Under the pieces are notes generated by a model that ran no database searches, was not told the DNA's origin, and saw nothing but the letters and a program-made list of their open reading frames with translations. Positions 1-10,026 of a stretch of DNA of 64,000 nucleotides are shown piece after piece. Numbering within the stretch: the stretch's first letter is position 1; every line of letters starts with the position of its first letter. This DNA is from Hymenopellis radicata (taxonomy: Eukaryota; Basidiomycota; Agaricomycetes; Agaricales; Physalacriaceae). The stretch is taken from positions 434,001-498,000 of the forward strand of contig JADNRX010000002.1 of NCBI GenBank assembly GCA_015501595.1, in the 5' to 3' direction. The position numbers were made by a program, and so were the translations under genes.

Positions 1-650
1 CAATGATGACAATAAAAATGTCAATAGTTGATTTAGGAAGAAGCTCTAGTCGAACGGAAGATAGAAGGGCTTGATGTATAGCGACTCCAATAGAGCGATC
101 TTCAGCATCCTGGGAACAGTGTCAGTTCAATGTGGCGAACTGGGGGAAATCCGCTTGCACGAATGGGCGCCTTTCTTTGCCGACATGCATATGGTGCATA
201 TTTTACTTCTACATTCAAGTGACCATTCTCACTATATGCCATGTTTTTTGATTGTCGAGGGCCATACCTAGATATGAATTAGTGTAGTTCACCGAAAGAG
301 CATCTAACCTACACTGCACAGGCAATCTTTGTCTTTTCGGTTTCAATATATGCCGATCCATTAGCTTGCGTTATAAGACCTGGTTGTAGGACTAGAGCGT
401 ACTAAGATTTTTCCCATAGAAAGAACATGAAAATCGTACAGATTGGACGGATTTCACTGGGTTTTCTACCCTGCCTGGGCTTGCTGCTGGGCCGACGGTC
501 ATCGTCGTCGTCGAAAACAGGCGGAAAGCTTTCTTCTGGGCCATTTATGCGGCGTCTGTCGAAGCCGGCCTGTGCCATCAGTGAACGCGCTGGTCAAGAC
601 GCGTTTCAGAGTCCGACGCAGTTTGAATCATCGGGCCGAACACGCTTGTT
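1..650. other. Left-edge stretch without a recognisable gene
   Basis: Only short open frames occur here (for example 71-271 and 427-654, both +). None has recognisable motifs or low-complexity composition typical of a real exon. The right part should hold the promoter and 5' leader of the gene starting at 651. An exon of a gene lying to the left of the window cannot be excluded. Confidence 0.5.
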
Positions 651-1882
651 ATGAAGCTCTCATTCTCCCTCGGTAAACCAAAACAGCCAGCGGAACCAGC
701 GCCCTCACTCAAGCGCCCTGCCGCATTTGCCTCGCTCGACGACGATGAGCCCGTCGACGCCGCCGTCACATCGTCTGCCAAGGCTGATGCGGCTGCCAAC
801 AAACAGCTTCTGGCTCAGAATGTGGGCACATCGAGAAAGCTGAGGAAGATTATGGAGGAGGAAAAGAAGGTCGATGAAACTGTGTACGAGTACGACGAGG
901 TCTGGGATGCGATGCAGATGGCAAAACAGAAACAGAAGGAGGCCAAGGAACTGGACGCGGCACAGCGCAAGGTGTGTCGACTGTATGATTCGTCTTTGCT
1001 TTTACTGACTGTACTACTAGCCTAAATACATACATGGTCTGCTTACCTCTGCGCAGACACGGAAACTTGACCACCTCCGCGCCGAGGAGAAGATGATGCA
1101 ACACGAACGGGAGATGGAAGGAGACGAATTCAAGGACAAGGATTCGTTCGTCACACAGGCATACAAAGATCAAATGGCTGAGGTACGACGAGCGGAAGAG
1201 GAGGAGAAGCGACGAGACGGTGCAGTCCATGCTTTCCCTAATAATCTTGTTTCTTACTTTGGTATCAGCTTTACAGAAGTCAGCCGGACCATCCTCGGGC
1301 ATGTCCCACTACTACCGCCAGCTACTGGAGGAATCAGAACAGCGTCACGAGGCTACAGTTGCTGCAACTCAGAAAACTGTCATTGGTCCTCAGGGCCCAG
1401 CACCGAATCTCACTATCACAAAACCTGCCGACTTTACACCGGTCTCTGACCTGGAACTGGCGCGGATAGCTCGGACGGAAGGCAAGGAAGTCGAGCTCAA
1501 TGACGACAACCAGATTGTCGACAAACGCGAGCTTTTAGCTGCTGGCTTGAACTTGTCTGGGACTAATACGCGGAAACTTGGGCGAACCAAGAATTCACAA
1601 GCTCAAAAAGACGAGTCCGAAGTGGTACAGACTCACCGGGCGTGGGTACTGCCGCAAGCCGCGGGAAATCAACGAACGACGTGCGCGGGAGATACAACAA
1701 CAATTGGAATCGGAGAAAGAGCGAGTGGCACGGGAGAAGAAGCAGGCTGATGACGAGGCACTTGCTCGTGTCGTTGCGAAACGAAACACAGAAGCCGATG
1801 TCCAGAGTGCGCGTGAGCGTTATCTCACTCGAAAACGCCAAAAGCTGGAAGCTTCGTCGGTTCCGTCGACGTCAGACGCGTA
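651..1882 (+). CDS. NSRP1-like (CCDC55/DUF2040) nuclear speckle splicing regulator
   Basis: The product resembles nuclear speckle splicing regulatory protein 1, a small charged coiled-coil protein that acts on alternative splicing in metazoans. Seen: an N-terminal KLSFSLGKPK start, then a charged helix with YEYDEVWDAMQ and KDSFVTQAYKDQM, the hallmark DUF2040 segment, a block ALQKSAGPSSGM, and a C-terminal SARERYLTRKRQK that matches the family end. Exons are 651-971, 1057-1219 and from 1269; the joins keep frame (KRRD|ALQK). Near 1641 and again near 1661 the reading frame has to move by one base each time to connect the THRA block with the EINERRAREIQQQLE block, and no GT-AG intron fits. I read this as two missing bases or a damaged allele. 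Family identification is by motif memory, not a search. Confidence 0.72.
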
Positions 1883-1958
1883 ACGTCGGCGTATTTGTAT
1901 CGTTCTAGGTGTATTTTAGCAGTAAGTTATAGTCCAATTATACAGGTACATGGTACTG

Positions 1959-3104
1959 TCATCTAGTGCTGGGGTATCCGATCAACGGTATGGTGGTGTC
2001 AAAGGTTTTGAGTACCTCTCGAAGAGTGGGTCGGTCATCTGGATTGTCATTCAGCATGGGTTTGATGATCTCCAGAAGCCCCGGTACGCATTGTCCTGTC
2101 AACTAATATCACCAATTAGAGAGAACGAACCGCGAAGCATGTGGAAGGAGCACCCACCTTGCATACCCGCAGGATTAGAATGGCCAAGGCCCAAACATCG
2201 ATCTTGTACGGATCCGTGCAATGCCCCGTACCACATTCCGGAGGCACTTCTGTGCCGCGATACCCCGCCATACAGTGTTCCGAGGAATCGTCGAATCGCC
2301 GACTACCTTCAAAGTCGATGTACGCGTAGTTTCCATTATAATCTGTGAGTACATTTCTCAGAGAAATATCCAGGTGCGCAATGCGGTGTTGGTGCATGAA
2401 TAGAATGTGCTGTGCCAGATGCTATATTTGAGTGAGATATTCAACGAAAAAACACGCAAGATACCTCAATGCATTGTCGCATTCCTCTCAAGAACACATC
2501 TAGACGGAGAGGAATCAACTCTGGTGACCACTCTTCCATCACTATAAACGCGATCTGGTCCTGTGGTATGTGTATCAGATCCAATACGGCTGAGTTGACG
2601 TAAATCTGCAGAGGCCAAGACGTTGCACAAAGCACACTCACGGATGCAGTGATTCATTGGGTGATCCCTGACTGGGGGTGTCGAAAGATAATGTATGATG
2701 TCTAGTTCGCGGCTACGACTGTGGACGGCCTTGACGACAAATTTGGAGCCATCGCGTACGACGGTTCCCCGAAATAGATTGTCGGGCTGGAGAGTATCGT
2801 GAAGACGAGATACGCGACGGCAGGGAAACGTACCCACCAAGCCGACGTCAGGGCAGAGTTCATCATCTGCATGTGCTAAACGCATCCGTATTGACTGCGG
2901 GACATCAATACCAAGGTCGCGATAGTACTGTTTGACGTCCCGCACAGTGTCGAGTCGGAAGCCGCGACGTAGGAACACTGATCTATACGCTGGCCAGTAA
3001 GGTCTCCGACGCGTATTCCATTCGGAATCATCCTCTTCCTGCGATGAAGTCGGCGAGGATGGTGACACAGGCTGACCATGGTCTGAGCGCCACGCACGAG
3101 ACAT
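1959..3104 (-). CDS. Basidiomycete protein-kinase-like protein (HLDIS family)
   Basis: Four exons join cleanly: 3104-2642, 2589-2465, 2421-2158 and 2102-1959, giving 331 residues. The protein has the kinase fold signatures in unusual form: a nucleotide-lobe region around FRGTVVRDGSKFVVKAV, hinge-like FIVMEEWSPELIP, catalytic loop HLDISLRNVL instead of HRD-K-N, and YIDFEGSRR in place of DFG. The C-lobe ends with DNPDDRPTLREVLKTF. This is a lineage-expanded agaricomycete family of unknown substrate; the catalytic Asp and the metal-binding Asp are present, so activity is possible. All three introns are 43-55 nt with GT-AG ends. The first join restores CIPVLDLIHIP, supporting the chosen acceptor. 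No genetic partner is suggested by the neighbours. Confidence 0.85.
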
Positions 3105-3136
3105 TGGTGGTATTGGGTAGGGTTCAGGTTCGCCAC

Positions 3137-3598
3137 GAAGGACTTATAAGAGACGACGTAAATGAAGGGACCGGAACACTGAGGAAACAGATGCCATTAT
3201 TGGGAGTAAGTCCATAGAGTTGAAAGGGTTGATTTCACCGAATGTTTGAAAGATCGAGCCCGATAGTGTAGCTGTTACTGAGTTGGGGTAAAAGGTTCTC
3301 AGGGCGCCCAAGCAGCGCCAGCGGGATATCGCGCGAACCAGATACTTGGGCCATGGGCCGGAGGCAGCCAGCCAGGAAACACGTCCTTGCATGTGAGGCA
3401 GTGGAGTGCACACGATGCACAATTTCCTAGGCGACAAGCAGCGCGCACAGACGCACACTGCATCTGTCGAATGGTGCCAGAATGCGGGAACACTGTACTA
3501 CTCCTTTTACGGCAATCCATCTACCACGTGCATCTGTGTGCCCGTTGGTCGCGTGAACTCCTTGCCTTTTTCCGTCATCCTAATCTGCAGCACCTTTA
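3137..3598. other. Intergenic stretch between divergent kinase and RRM genes
   Basis: About 460 bp lie between the kinase start on the minus strand and the RRM gene on the plus strand. Several overlapping short open frames exist on both strands but none shows conserved motifs. It presumably contains both promoters; I see no clear TATA box. Confidence 0.5.
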
Positions 3599-4243
3599 AT
3601 GGAAGAGGGGACCAAGGCCAAGAAGACGGTTTTCGTGGGTGGCGTCGCCGAGGAGGTGGACGAGAGCAAAATCTATGAGACGTTCTCGACATTTGGCATG
3701 TACATCTACTAAAACGGATACTATTCGCGGTTTCTCATCATGTTGAGCAGGAGATATCATAGAAGTGCAGTTGCCACCTGCCAATACGAATCCACACCAA
3801 CCTCCTGGTAAGCGCAATACTGTCTTGATGCCCGTCTACTAATGGCTGAATAGACGGAAAGCACAGAGGCTTTGCATTTGTAACATACGGTTCTTCTGCT
3901 GATGCACAAGACGCCATCGACAACATGGACATGAACGAACTCAGTGGTCATGTTCTCAAGGTCAATCTAGCTCGCCCCATGAAGACCCCCATGCAGTTGG
4001 GCGGTAACAGGGCTGGTAGGGTGCTGCTTCCATGTATGTATACCAGGATCTCACTGTTCATATTAGTTTGGGAATCAGAAGAATGGTTGAAGGAACACGT
4101 CAAGCCTCTTGCAGAAAGCGGTGGTAAGTCTTGTAATTCAATCTCTCTTCTTTGTGTGACCTACATCGTCTACAGGCGTAAAAGCGCGTACACAACAAGA
4201 GGAAACTTCCGAAAGCAAGGACGAGGATGCGATGGAAGAGTAA
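3599..4243 (+). CDS. Stand-alone RRM protein, PPIE/Cyp33-type RRM
   Basis: Five exons (3599-3695, 3751-3807, 3854-4015, 4067-4123, 4176-4243) encode 146 residues. An N-terminal RRM carries RNP2 as TVFVGGV and RNP1 as KHRGFAFVTY; the segment DNMNxxELxGxxLKVNLARPM matches the RRM of the nuclear cyclophilin PPIE (Cyp33). After it comes the short WESEEWLKEH linker also seen in PPIE, then an acidic tail and a stop, so the cyclophilin domain is absent. Likely an RNA-binding nuclear protein connected with spliceosome function, inferred only from the PPIE resemblance. The first intron must begin with GC (see the separate feature), because only that join gives TFGDIIEVQ. Confidence 0.85.
3696..3750 (+). 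other. GC-AG intron 1 of the RRM gene
   Basis: The exon ends TTTG and the intron begins GCATGT and ends GAGCAG, 55 nt. The join reads through RNP-flanking residues FGDIIEV. No GT donor nearby keeps the frame. Confidence 0.75.
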
Positions 4244-4419
4244 AAGATTCCCGAATGCTGTACGTACTGTCCTTTAAAGGTATGCCTATTCACACTTGTC
4301 ATCACAAAAGAAGAACCGTAACAGACCCAGATATCGACTCGTACGATATCGGCAGATGTGGAACAGCGAGCTCGGCATTGTCAACAGCAGGGAGCGTGGC
4401 GGCTGTGGGTACGACCCGT

Positions 4420-5143
4420 TCAAAATCCCTTTGGATTATCTGATTCCTCAAATTGAGCACGCGCTCGTTTGATATCTTCCTGCATGAATATAAGCTCCTC
4501 CATACGGGCAAGCTTCTTGGCGTCTGCTGGTCGTGAAAGAACCTTGCGCAAGTCTTCTACGGACAGGCGAGCCCGCTTCGATGGCCCACTGGCAGCAAGA
4601 CACTGCATATGATGTGAATGGTGCACATAAAACCAGTTTAACGCAACGTACAACGTCTGTGATGTACTCAATGAGTATTTCCTCCATGACGCTCACGGTG
4701 TCGTTCGCGGGATTCCGGTCATCGCCAAAACCATACATAATGTTTTTGACTGAGACGTGGTGAGATCGCATTCTGAACGTGGATAATGTAGAACGTACGC
4801 TCTTTTGTAAACAACCCCTTCATGTTGGACTGCCTCTTTCCTCCGCGTCCAGTCCCTCCTGTAGAGGCCGCCGACGCTGTATCTCGAGCATAGCTCGTTG
4901 TCGCTGTAGGCGGATTGTAGGTCTGAAAATTCGATGCACGTTGCGGAGCAGGACTGGATGTCGTGGTGTAGTAGTGGCAGGCCGCGCTGGGGTTGCAGGC
5001 TGGCCAGGTCGCGGAAGTTGGTAATAATGGTGGTATTGCCACGGATAGCTGGTAGTACCAGGTTGGTATGAATACTGAGCCTGATAGCCACCATAAGGAT
5101 AGGTGGCCGACGTGGGCTGTGTTGCATTCGGATAATACGACAT
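4420..5143 (-). CDS. TAF13: TAF13, TFIID histone-fold subunit
   Basis: TAF13 pairs through a histone fold with TAF11 in TFIID and takes part in RNA polymerase II promoter recognition. Seen: GLFTKE joined to LKNIMYGFGDDRNP, then a helix VMEEILIEYITDV, then the second helix pair with RLSVEDLRKVLSRPADAKKLARM and MQEDIKRARAQF, all classical TAF13 features. The start at 5143 gives an N-terminal extension of about 65 residues rich in Tyr, Gln, Pro and Thr (MSYYPNATQPTSATYPYGGY), absent from animal TAF13. Three introns are inferred: one within the extension (56 nt, ending CCCCAG), one joining E-L-K-N at the histone fold, and one before CLAASGPSKRA. Convergent with the RRM gene, whose stop is 176 bp away. 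Confidence 0.92.
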
Positions 5144-5452
5144 GGTAAGAGCAAAGGGGGATAAAATCGCCTGTTTTGGGCACTTTCTGTCCCGGAATCG
5201 TTGATCAGTTCTGTACGAATTTTTCGCACACGTTTTTGGGCCCAAAATGTCCGACTTTTGGGACTGACCCGACAACCGCAAGCAGCGCGTACAAGGTCCG
5301 ACAGTACCATGTCGATTGACCGTGTTCGGCGTGACGAAACATGTCGAGCAGAAGGAACCTCAATGTGATTCAAAGTGATTCAAGCTGAGCGCCAACATAT
5401 GACTATAACAACAAATTCGATCTACGCAAGAAAACATTACTGACTACATTAA

Positions 5453-7313
5453 TCAATCCACGTCTTCGCCTTTGCGAGCTGATACCTCAAGCTGCGTCGC
5501 AGACTCCATCATCTTCCTCAAAGCCTGCCATTCCTGTTCGATAAACTGGCGTTCATCTAACCATTCACATATTCCATCCGCATCGCCTAAATCTTCAGGT
5601 GGCTTTCTACCCCGGACCAAGCAACGCGCACATAACCGTCCTCTTTGTCTGCAGAGTGAAGCTCGTCTACTTCGCCTTCGATCCTTTTGAAGAGGTGATA
5701 CTGGGTACGACTGTCAGGGCCGCCCAAGGAACAATCAAGGAGAATGGCTAACCTCCCAGTGCGACAGATCGTGATAAACACGCGTTCGTTTGGCGCAGAA
5801 TCGCCCTAGATGTACAGAGTCGATGTACTTGGGCGCGGACTCGTTCTTGACCTTCTTCGCTTTCTTTTTCTTTAACTTTTTCTTGTTCTTCTTGTTCTTC
5901 TCGCTGTCAGAGTCGTCCGATTCGTCAGAATCTGGATCAGAGACAATTTCCTGATTGCTCATAAGTAGGAATGGCACACTGCAACACGAGAACGTACATC
6001 AAAACCTAGGATATTGTAAGGCGCGCCTCCAAGTTGTCCTCGTAACGTCGAGACGCGTCCTCCAAGATGGCATGCATCGCAAGCAGGGACAGAAAAATCC
6101 AAAGCATAGAGGTTAAATCTGGGCAGCGCTTCTAATGATTTCTTGAATTCCGGACGCCAGACAGAAGATGCGACGAGCGAATCGCGTAAACCGATGATCT
6201 TTCGACGCGCGACTTGTAAGGGAACAGAAAAGTATTCATCCTCTAGATGCTATCATCAACAACCAGCAAGAGGATTGAGCATTAAAGATACTGACTCATT
6301 TGCTTCTCCATGAAGGCGCTTCGTTCATGGGGAGTTTGCACAGCAACATGGACAAAGAATTGAAATATCGTCTTGAAATGATGAGCAAGATCTTGTTGAG
6401 CCCGGAACTCGACTGGCAAAAGCGCGGCACCGTCGCCGTCGTCTTCAATGATGAAGTCTGATGACTTGTCGGATCCCTCATCGAACAGGCTGTCTTTTTC
6501 CTCTTCATCGTCCTCGCTACCGTCCTTTCTGGCACCTTTGAACGGTCGATCATCCTCAGATACGCTAACATAGTAGTAATCTCCGTCCTCGTCCTCGCTG
6601 GATTCTACTGGTTTTCCCAACTTCTTTCCTGAGAGGATTTAGCGTATTCTCTGCTAGGGACTCGCTCACTCACTCTTTAGTTTTTCCAAGTTTCGCTGAA
6701 AAGCTGTCTTCTTATCCCGCGAACGGAAACGCGCCTCAATAACATCTAGAGATGATTTAGAGGAAGGCAAGGCATATTTAGAATGCTCACGTTCTTGCTC
6801 AAGCTCATCCGAGTCTGAGTCGTCCTGCACGGCAGGTTTCTTCCGAGAGCCTTTGTGTAGTCGAGACTTTGTCTTCCGCGGAGCCACATCCTCCTCGTCA
6901 GAGTCTAGGTCCTGAGGTTTCGCACGCGCCTTTCCTTTGGACGAGGACGCGGCTGCAGGTTCCTCCTCTTTCTTCTTCAGCCTTTTGAAAACAGGTCCAG
7001 CGTCGGACTCCTCCTCATCACTCCCAAGAACGGCAATTTTCCTGCGCTTCTTTGGAGAGGGCTGTGATGCTTTGTTCTCCGCGTCGGAGTCGACCGTTTG
7101 GTCAACAAATTTGATAGCGCCAACGTCCGAGTCAGATTCATCTGCGATGGGTTGTGGCGAACGCTTTCTACGCTTTCGCGAAGCAGCCGGTGCCTCGGGG
7201 TCTTTTTTCTTTTTGGGAGGTTTCGATGGCGACGGACGCGACGGCGAAGAAAGCGATTCGAGCAGGGTCGTCTGTTTGAGATGTTTCTGTGGTTTCTTTT
7301 GTCTTTTGGACAT
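5453..7313 (-). CDS. DUF4211-domain nuclear protein
   Basis: The long N-terminal exon (7313 to about 6666) encodes a highly charged, disordered region full of Lys blocks and Ser-Asp-Glu runs (PIADESDSDVGAIKF), which suggests a nuclear protein. Downstream exons contain the DUF4211 signatures: DFIIEDDGDG, QDLAHHFKTIFQFFVHVAV, a region near 6000-6200 with a CDACHLGG-type cysteine motif readable on the minus strand, and KYIDSVHLGRFCAKRTRVYH. The C-terminal exon reads ICEWLDERQFIEQEW and ends at 5453. DUF4211 proteins are fungal and of unknown role. Intron positions inside 5500-6660 were not all resolved. The start codon lies 136 bp from that of the divergent coiled-coil gene, so the two share a promoter region. 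Confidence 0.8.
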
Positions 7314-7449
7314 GGTGGTTAGAGTCGAAGAGAGGGTGGGAGCAATTGCCGTTTTGGCAGTGCTAAATCAAGCGTGATCGTGCAAAGCACGCAGACACGT
7401 TACATGACAACATAACCGACGACCACCAAAGGGCCATCGGCGCTCCGTT

Positions 7450-9908
7450 ATGCTGCACGATGAGCACCCTATAAATTTGGAATTGGCCAGTCTGAGGGCT
7501 GCAGTTGCCAGATTTCAGGCAAGTTATCCATTCCGACCGCAACTAATCTAATCTCAATTGTAGGAAGAAGCTCACAGCGCCTCTGTAAAGTTACAGCGAT
7601 ACTCCCTTGATACCTCGCATGCCCACGATAAAATCATCCACCTTGAAAGGGAGAATGCCTTGCTTACCTCCGAGATCGACGTCTTGCGCCGCAATACACC
7701 CGTGGACGCACAGAGCTCACAGGGTACCCAGGTCCAAGAGCTCACCCTATCTCTTAGGAGACTGTCGGACAAGCTTGATCTTACGGAGGAATCACTGCTG
7801 GAACGGACCACCGAGCTTGCCCATACAAATGCTGAGTTGGTCAAGTCGAAGCTGACGGTGGATGGGGCATACGCTCTTGCTGCACGCGTCCGTGGTCGCG
7901 AAGAGGAAGGGCTAATACGAGAGAGAACTTTGGAGCAACAACTCTGGGAGGCTAAGGAGCAGACAAAGCAATCCGACCGGGTTGTGACTGAATACGCCAA
8001 CCTCGTCCGTTCCCTAGAGGGAAGAACATCCACATCCAGCTCCTCTTCACCTGCCGCTATTCTTGCCGAAGGCAAACAGAGCTTGGAGAAGCTCTTTTCG
8101 GAGTTCGCAGAGGAAACAGGACGACTTCAGGCAGAAGTCCGTCGACTGCAGTACGAGCTTGAAGTTGGTCGTGCGCAGTGCGAGACCGAAGCACATAATT
8201 CCGAACTCGACAGGAATGAACTGGCTCAAATAAAGACAGAGATCGAGAAATTAAGGCTGGAAGATAATTCTGCTGCCAAAATGGTCTCTCGATACATGTA
8301 TGTTATGTATCCTCACTACCGCAGCCCATTGACGCCCGTCACAGGAAGTTCTCCCAATCGTCTACCAATGCCCTCCAAGAGTCGCTGCTTACTTTGAAGA
8401 GTCGCCATTCTGCCACTGTGGATACTCTAGGCTCGCAAATTGCCCATCTTTCCTCCCAACTCCAGCATTCGCGTTCCTCGGCTGAGAAGATGCGTCATGC
8501 TTTAGATGAACTTGGCGGAGATCTCATGAGGGAGGCGTTCGGTCGTCGTCGAGAAACCGCTCTCCGCATCCGAATGATTTCTAGAGAAGAAATATTTGAT
8601 GAATGGGTTCAGCGGTGGATACGTCGCGCGGAGGAGAGCGGAGACTTGGCACAGATGATACAGGATGCGAGGAATCTCGAAACAATGACACTACGTGGCT
8701 CGGAAGAGCGGATAGCTGTCGTTGAAAGCACTCTCCAGGCTTTGTTGGACGATCTAAGGTCGCAGACGGACCGTAGGCTTCATCTGGAGAAATTGCTTGC
8801 GGTCCCACAGCAAAAAATGCTCCCGGAAACTCCAATACCATCTCCATCTATTGAGCAAGAAGACTCTACTATGTCGGAATCGTCTTCCTCCTCTACTCTT
8901 GCTGTATCTGACTCGGTGGTTTTCCCGACGAAGGAAATGCCACTGGAAACGGTCATCGACAATCCTCCCACAAAGATGGTCTTTCCTATTGAGGATGACA
9001 CTCCGACAATTGAACTCACTCCCTCCAGTGACTCCCTACCGACTCCGTCGATGGAGGAGGGTTCTTCAGTCGAAAGAAACCTCCCCGAAGTGCCACCCTC
9101 GCTGCCATCGCCTCATCGCCTGCTTGCTGAGTTAAGTAAAGTCAGCCGCAGATACGACAACATCCAACGCGCTTTCCGGGACTGTCATCTTGCTCTTCAG
9201 GACCTCAAGCAGAGCTTGCATGAAGGTAGTCCCATTCTTCAGACGGCTACAGAACGCCTCAATGATTACACTGAGGATGCTCGAGTGGAACTTGAGATCC
9301 GTATAGCGGATGAAGCTTTACAGTCGCAGGGTTTCGAAACGCTGCTATCTATTGGAGAGGTTACGGCGGAATTGGAGGGACAGGTGGAAGCCTTCATCAA
9401 TGGCGAAGATTTGGCAGTGAAGAAGATGCAGAAGAGCTTGGAGCACAAGTTGGAGGATATCGAACATGACATTACCGCTATCAAGCGGGCACTGCATGAT
9501 CCTGAGCTGCTCTCTCCTGTGTCTCCTCCTCCACGTCCTTCGAGTCCATCTACATTCGGTAACGTTATCACGACACGAAAACTAAAGCACGCGCAGTCAA
9601 CGAACTTTGCCTCAAAGCAAAGTCCGTATGCGAACTTGGGCTTGAGGGTTTCCATGCCTCAGACGCGGCAACCCACGGGCCCCGTTGCGATGCAGACACC
9701 ACGCGCAAGAACTATGTCGGCGTTGTATACGCTCGGACTTAATGATTTGGGTAAATTTTATTATTATTTAAGTTCATAAGTTTAAACCATTCTCAAAACC
9801 TTGCTAGCTCAACCAAGGAGGCCCATTGCACTTGGTCGGAATACTAATAGTAATGGCAGACTGGCTCCTCCAACCAGAGCCGCGGAAGATGATGACGACG
9901 TAGAATAA
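7450..9908 (+). CDS. Large coiled-coil protein, function unknown
   Basis: Exons 7450-7518, 7564-8297, 8345-9750 and 9808-9908 encode 769 residues. Nearly all of the first 550 residues are heptad-rich (LERENALLTSEIDVLRR, GRLQAEVRRLQYELEVGRAQ, IAHLSSQLQHSRSSAEKM), interrupted by a Ser/Thr/Pro/Glu-rich disordered segment around residues 420-520, then more helix, then a basic Pro/Ser tail ending in an acidic DDDDVE. No catalytic motif is visible. The start MLHDEHPINLELASLR is preferred because the nearby ATG at 7460 is followed after four codons by TAA. The first intron begins GCAAGT, a GC-AG intron. A cytoskeletal or spindle/karyogamy scaffold would fit, but this is only a guess from composition. 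Confidence 0.8.
7519..7563 (+). other. GC-AG intron 1 of the coiled-coil gene
   Basis: CAG precedes GCAAGT at the donor, which is the consensus for GC-type 5' splice sites, and the acceptor is TTGTAG; 45 nt. The join gives RFQEEAH in a continuous coiled coil. No GT donor is available before an in-frame stop. Confidence 0.85.
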
Positions 9909-10026
9909 TCTAAGAATAAATTCATTTTTAATGTATTGGAAATATAGACTTTTGAAGCTGATCGGACTCTCTACTTACCACCATGAACCTCGACTGAACA
10001 CTGTTGTATGCGTCTCATTCACTGGC

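Noticed and set aside
427..676. Two overlapping frames upstream of the NSRP1-like gene
   Set aside because: Arg/Ser-rich low-complexity translation without motifs; likely the leader of the gene at 651.
5150..5300. Possible second MITE-like copy upstream of TAF13
   Set aside because: Words such as CACTTTCTGTCC and AAAATGTCCG also occur in the MITE at 38.1 kb, but I found no terminal inverted repeats or target duplication.
4693..5373. Long open frame on the minus strand through TAF13
   Set aside because: It is a different frame across the TAF13 exons and promoter; its translation lacks any motif while the TAF13 joins explain the same DNA.
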